The notes beneath the pieces were generated by a model. It did not search any database, was not told where the DNA came from, and worked only from the letters and a program-made list of their open reading frames with translations. From Sarcomyxa edulis (Eukaryota > Basidiomycota > Agaricomycetes > Agaricales > Mycenaceae), in contig QUOL01000010.1 of the NCBI GenBank assembly GCA_009761415.1, forward strand, positions 620,001 through 684,000: 64,000 bases of DNA. The letters run 5' to 3'. The first letter of the stretch is position 1; each line of letters opens with the position of its first letter. Shown here piece by piece: positions 62,039-64,000 of the stretch. Position numbers and translations under genes: made by a program.

Positions 62039-62929
62039 ATGAACTTTACTCAAAACGATAATCCCCTTCTCGTCGCTCCTCGACCTGTTCGACTGACTAG
62101 CGCACATGTGTTTGCTAGGACACAACCCGTTCGACTCGTCTCTGCTCCGACTGACCAGTTTGAACGGGTCAAGATAACAGACGACGACGGCATCGATGAT
62201 CTCAAAGTAGGCCTTTTCTGCGACTCTACTACCGGTTCATCCTTGTCAGATAAAGATCTGGCATCTCCTCGAGCGTCTCCCAGGTGAGGCTCCTTTCTCC
62301 TGATCTATCCCTACGAACACCATTTTCTTATCGTAGCTTCTCTGTACAGACTAACTCTTCCCTCCGAAGCGCTCGAGGAATTCCTCTCAATTCTGAGACC
62401 CTCGTTCTTTCCACCCACTTCACCTATCTACCGCTCCCGACGTCAATCCTCTCTGCCTAGTTTCAATCACGAGCGATCTCATTCCTTCAAATCGCGAGGA
62501 CGCTTCGACCTCAGAAACGATCCGAACGGTTTACTAGGATTCGAAGAAATTGACCGCGTGCGCTCCACCCAGCCGAGTCGCAATGCGTCCAGGACCCCTG
62601 ATTCACCAGGCGAAGGAGCCATCGAGTTTGATGTTATCGATTCGGAAGGCCATCCCATCAGGTGGTATACCTCCAACGCACTCTGTCAGTTTTCCTCCCC
62701 ATCTTCATTTAGTGTCATTAACCAATTGATGCTTTCTATCATCACAGCTTCTCCCATCTCTCGAATGAACACACGTAATCCGTTCCAACGTCACCCATCT
62801 TACGATCTCCGCTTACCCTCCCCGGCGTGTCTATCCCCCGCGCCCATGTCCCCACTCTCTTCCCATCTCTCACCCTCCGCTATCCCCCTACCTCTCCCCA
62901 CTCCCGACGAACTTATCGAAATTTCATGA
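62039..62929 (+). CDS. Unidentified Ser/Pro-rich, mostly disordered protein
   Basis: Three exons: 62039-62283, 62350 to about 62683, and a last exon from about 62748 to 62929. The acceptor at 62349 (CTGTACAG) rather than the nearer TAG keeps the frame open. The product starts MNFTQNDNPLLVAPRPVRL, has an acidic patch (ITDDDGIDDL), then many Ser, Pro and Arg residues with possible proline-directed phosphosites (SPRASP; MSPLSS). A slightly ordered segment (GAIEFDVIDSEGHPIRWYT) lies near the middle and could be a conserved core. No domain was recognised. Confidence 0.7.
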
Positions 62930-63409
62930 ATAAACTCGCTAACCACCACGCGCTGGTCGATAATTGGTGCCTGCCCCTGTTCTCAAACTAATGCTTCGTG
63001 TACAACCAATGCCCTTTTCTTCATCAGCTCTACTTGTTCCATGTATCAATTCATCTCATTCTCTGTCGTGTCTATATCGGAATGCTACCTACTTACCACT
63101 ACCTATACTCATTATTTGATATACCTTACATATGCTTTCCATCTATTGCCCATTTCTTCAATGGCATTTCCCTCCTTTTTATTTATGTGCATCTGTTCTA
63201 CTGAAATAGGGGTCTGGCGCTTTTCATATATCCCTTCGTTTTGTTGTATAGCAAGTACTTTTTGTAGGACAGTAAATAATAACGTGGATTTCTATGGCTA
63301 TCTTTTCCTTCGCTATTTTACAGATAGTGACACACTGAAGGGGTATATATCTGCATAAACGTTACAAGTACACTTGTGGAACATCCAGGCGACTGGACAC
63401 ACAAATGCG
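62930..63409. other. Convergent 3' intergenic region
   Basis: AT-rich sequence between the 3' ends of the disordered-protein gene and the M24 peptidase gene. Open frames here are short and lack features. Confidence 0.5.
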
Positions 63410-64000
63410 CTACGGTTCGAGGGGAGACGTAGCCTGTCCACCTACACCTGCCGTCAAGAAAATGGGTATACCCAACTCGTTGATATAGAAGCAATCTTCT
63501 AGTCGGACTCCGACCTAAGAGTAAACACGAAAGTCGAATCAATTTCGCTATCGGTTGTAGATAAGAAACGAGTCGAGGAGGCGGATGCATACCTTCCCTT
63601 CAATGTACACCCCAGGTTCATCCGAAAAAGAATGCCCAGATGATATAGTATCATTACTCCCACCACGAAGATACGGCTCTTCGTGTACCTCGAGGCCAAT
63701 TCCTAATAGAGTCAGTGACCGTCAAATCAGCACAGATGAAAACAATAATAGGTAGCAATGGACTGACCATGACCCAGCCGATGCGTGAAATACGCTCCAT
63801 AACCAACGACATCCAAGAACGACCGAGCAGCTTGATCCACCGTTCGAGTGAGTACCCCACTACGAGCTACAGAGTATGCGATAGTCTGTGCAGCGTGGAC
63901 GTGGTTCCATATGTGGGAATGTTCTTCTGGGATCTCGGAGGCTGGTAAAGCGACGGTCTTAAGGAAACAGAAATTGATAAGCCGTTAGCCTTGCAGGGAA
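63410..64000 (-). CDS. Xaa-Pro aminopeptidase/prolidase-like M24 metallopeptidase, C-terminal part
   Basis: The gene enters from the right edge on the minus strand, so only its C-terminal exons are present. The fragment reads VDQAARSFLDVVGYGAYF, THRLGHGIGLEVHEEPYL, SDEPGVYIEG and GVRLEDCFYI, and ends ATSPLEP at 63410. The His in HRLGHG and the Glu residues in EPGVY and RLED are metal ligands of the pita-bread fold. Introns split RLGHG-IGLEV, EGK-VGVRL and the segment before TVALPASEIPEEHSHIW. The N-terminal part, with two Asp ligands, is outside the window. The enzyme cleaves Xaa-Pro bonds. Confidence 0.9.

Noticed and set aside
1..64000. CRISPR arrays, rRNA operons, tRNA genes and bacterial operon signals
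   Set aside because: None seen. The intron-rich eukaryotic gene structure makes prokaryotic features unlikely; a covariance-model scan would be needed to exclude tRNAs fully.

Overview
The window looks like nuclear DNA of a basidiomycete fungus, most likely an Agaricomycete. Almost every gene is cut by introns of about 46-70 bases with GT..AG ends and CTNAY-type branch sites. The gene content includes F-box, MYND-finger and DUF6535-type proteins typical of mushroom-forming fungi. No rRNA, tRNA or CRISPR array was seen. Most of the sequence is ordinary, dense, housekeeping-rich chromosome. All splice models below were worked out by eye from reading frame and splice consensus.

Left part (1-15,000): a truncated unknown gene, an F-box protein, a MYND-finger protein, a dual-specificity-phosphatase-like protein without the catalytic Cys, and TATA-binding protein with a long polyglutamine arm. 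An apparently intact 3,634-base Tc1/mariner-type element follows (9592-13225). It has perfect 66-base terminal inverted repeats, TA target duplications, a complete DD34E transposase and a second, opposed, multi-exon gene for a 542-residue protein of unknown function. It sits 20 bases in front of the start codon of cytosolic tryptophanyl-tRNA synthetase.

Middle part (15,000-31,000): two tandem paralogous DUF6535-type membrane proteins of about 1,000 residues; mitochondrial initiation factor IF-2 followed closely by a Mss51-type protein (two mitochondrial expression factors side by side); then a newly assembled seven-exon gene for a 270-residue protein of unknown function.

Right part (31,000-64,000): NADH-type glutamate synthase (GLT1), a gene-poor 2.5 kb, LST8 (TOR complex WD40 protein) with a palindromic CArG box upstream, a 58-residue Tudor-like protein, a DUF1776/SDR-like membrane protein, a CHORD-CS protein, HIS3 (with a probable AT-AC intron), an M13 metalloprotease, a small zinc-ribbon protein built from tiny exons, a long-chain acyl-CoA synthetase with a peroxisomal C-terminus and a GC-AG intron, an MFS transporter, a disordered hypothetical protein and the C-terminal part of an M24 Xaa-Pro peptidase running off the right edge.

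The best candidate for something undescribed is the two-gene mariner-like element: its accessory protein and its position in the 5' leader of an essential gene. Next come the AT-AC intron that splits the metal-ligand Glu codon of HIS3 and the tandem DUF6535 pair.
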